Of a stretch of DNA of 22,042 nucleotides, positions 21,862-22,042 are shown one piece after another. Origin of the DNA: a virus; IMG/VR virus record IMGVR_UViG_3300032073_000293, positions 1 to 22,042 of that record, one strand, 5' to 3'. The notes beneath the pieces are model-generated. The model made no database searches. It saw nothing but the letters and a program-made list of their open reading frames with translations, and was not told where the DNA came from. Both the position numbers and the translations under genes were made by a program. Within the stretch, counting starts at the first letter, position 1. Each line of letters opens with the position of its first letter.

Positions 21862-22042
21862 TTAGGCTCCAGATACGCAGTTTCTCTCCCTGCAATCTCC
21901 AGTAGTTCCTCGTCAGTCAGTCGCTCCAACTGCTTAGCAGTCGTATTGATGCTTATGTTCACCTGCGTAGCGTTATCTGGCTCTCCTAGCCCGTGCAACT
22001 TGACCAAAGAATCTACTGTGTTCTTCATCTCTGTTGCATTTG
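21858..22042 (-). CDS. C-terminal end of probable terminase small subunit (partial)
   Basis: The last 60 codons of a gene whose start lies beyond the window. The visible part (MKNTVDSLVKLHGLGEPDNA, QVNISINTTAKQLERLTDEE, LLEIAGRETAYLEPK) has a short helix, a strand-like QVNISIN and a closing LTDEELLEIAG helix. That tail resembles the C-termini of several phage small terminase subunits, which form the ring that recognises viral DNA. The position directly before the large subunit, with a GTGA overlap, agrees. Without the N-terminal DNA-binding helices the call stays moderate. Confidence 0.55.
   Translation of the reverse strand, partial: NATEMKNTVDSLVKLHGLGEPDNATQVNISINTTAKQLERLTDEELLEIAGRETAYLEPK

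Overview
The window is part of a tailed-phage genome (free phage or prophage; no host sequence is visible). It carries the late structural module written entirely on the minus strand, so transcription runs from high to low coordinates. A P22-type portal, an N4 gp56-type major capsid protein, small head-to-tail adaptors and a set of very large coiled-coil or membrane-seeking internal proteins, with no tape measure, tail tube or sheath gene, point to a short-tailed (podovirus) particle. Several small proteins resemble families I know mainly from marine and freshwater phages, so an aquatic host is plausible; the host itself cannot be read from the sequence.

Order in the direction of transcription: end of a probable small terminase subunit (22042-21858); large terminase with an N-terminal zinc ribbon (21861-20224); portal (20221-18062); acidic scaffold (18050-17049); a run of six short, very basic proteins (17049-15685), two of them only 36 and 58 residues long; a noncoding gap with a sigma70-like promoter and a multi-hairpin leader (15683-15446); major capsid protein (15445-14300); probable decoration protein (14286-13843); a UUCG-loop terminator (13834-13804); neck/adaptor genes (13792-11254), one carrying a cupredoxin-like insert; three internal/ejection proteins (11254-7546); a 2140-residue ejection protein with a zinc-metallopeptidase motif (7553-1131); a BppU-like protein and a repeat-rich fibre-like protein (1112-100); and the start of one more gene (90-1).

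Genes are packed with overlaps of 1-4 bases (TAATG, TGATG, TAGTG, GTGA, TTGA), implying translational coupling. The only sizeable noncoding gap, about 240 bases, lies directly upstream of the capsid gene. Capsid and decoration genes therefore look like a separately boosted transcription unit: own promoter, structured 5' leader and terminator.

Functionally, the terminase packages DNA through the portal into a shell assembled from scaffold and capsid protein. The adaptors close the portal. The large internal proteins are inferred to be ejected into the host envelope ahead of the DNA. The 124- and 213-residue proteins are probably tail or fibre parts. The most unusual items are the cupredoxin-like insert with a full His-Cys-His-Met ligand set inside an adaptor, the hairpin array upstream of the capsid gene, the cluster of DNA-binding-like basic proteins, and the HExxH peptidase in the giant ejection protein.
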